26,130 nucleotides of DNA from Acanthaster planci (Eukaryota > Echinodermata > Asteroidea > Valvatida > Acanthasteridae). Below, piece after piece: positions 26,130 through 26,130 of the stretch. The notes under the pieces were generated by a model, which was not told the origin of the DNA, did no database searches, and saw only the letters and a list, made by a program, of their open reading frames with translations. The stretch is taken from the NCBI RefSeq assembly GCF_001949145.1, contig NW_019091384.1:584584-610713 (forward strand), read 5' to 3'. The stretch's first letter is position 1; each line of letters begins with the position of its first letter. The translations under genes were made by a program, and so were the position numbers.

Positions 26130-26130
26130 A

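Overview
The window looks like nuclear DNA from an intron-rich animal. It has short coding exons with GT/AG splice sites, long AT-rich introns, fossil DNA transposons, a tRNA-derived repeat and simple repeats. The protein families, a UNC93A-like protein and a sulfonylurea-receptor-like ABCC protein, are animal families. Frequent TAGGCCT-type words and the repeat types make me favour a marine invertebrate, perhaps an echinoderm or related deuterostome. That placement is an inference and cannot be proven from this sequence.

Both recognised genes are on the minus strand and both run off the window. At the left (419..1657) are the first two coding exons of a UNC93A-like membrane protein; its C-terminal part lies beyond position 1. 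From 9509 to 25402 is the C-terminal half of an ABCC transporter-family gene, rebuilt here as 21 exons encoding about 861 residues: NBD1, linker, second transmembrane domain, NBD2 and the natural stop codon. All 20 exon junctions agree in reading phase. The N-terminal half (first transmembrane domain) lies to the right of the window. NBD1 and NBD2 resemble ABCC8/ABCC9 (SUR1/SUR2) most closely, while the linker before the second membrane domain looks more like classical MRPs.

The 7.9 kb between the genes (1658..9508) has no coding exon I can support. It holds a long imperfect hairpin, a small minisatellite, a CRE-type palindrome, a possible AT-rich element, G-run/C-run palindromes, a degraded Tc1-like transposon end with both direct repeats, and a duplicated block of about 300 bp with TTAA-type foldback ends. 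The ABCC introns hold a tRNA-derived SINE, a hAT-like GAGTAC-rich element, a TTAA-flanked MITE candidate, a perfect 20-bp inverted repeat, a perfect 69-bp tandem duplication and, at the right edge, a 49-bp tandem repeat.

No clearly new biological system is visible. The best leads are in the ABCC gene: asparagine in place of the NBD1 switch histidine; a TG/T-tract plus weak 3' splice site resembling the CFTR exon 9 site; and small optional linker exons, one possibly a poison exon. The pairing of two families that contain known potassium-channel regulatory subunits is also worth checking. All protein comparisons are from memory of family sequences; no database search was run.
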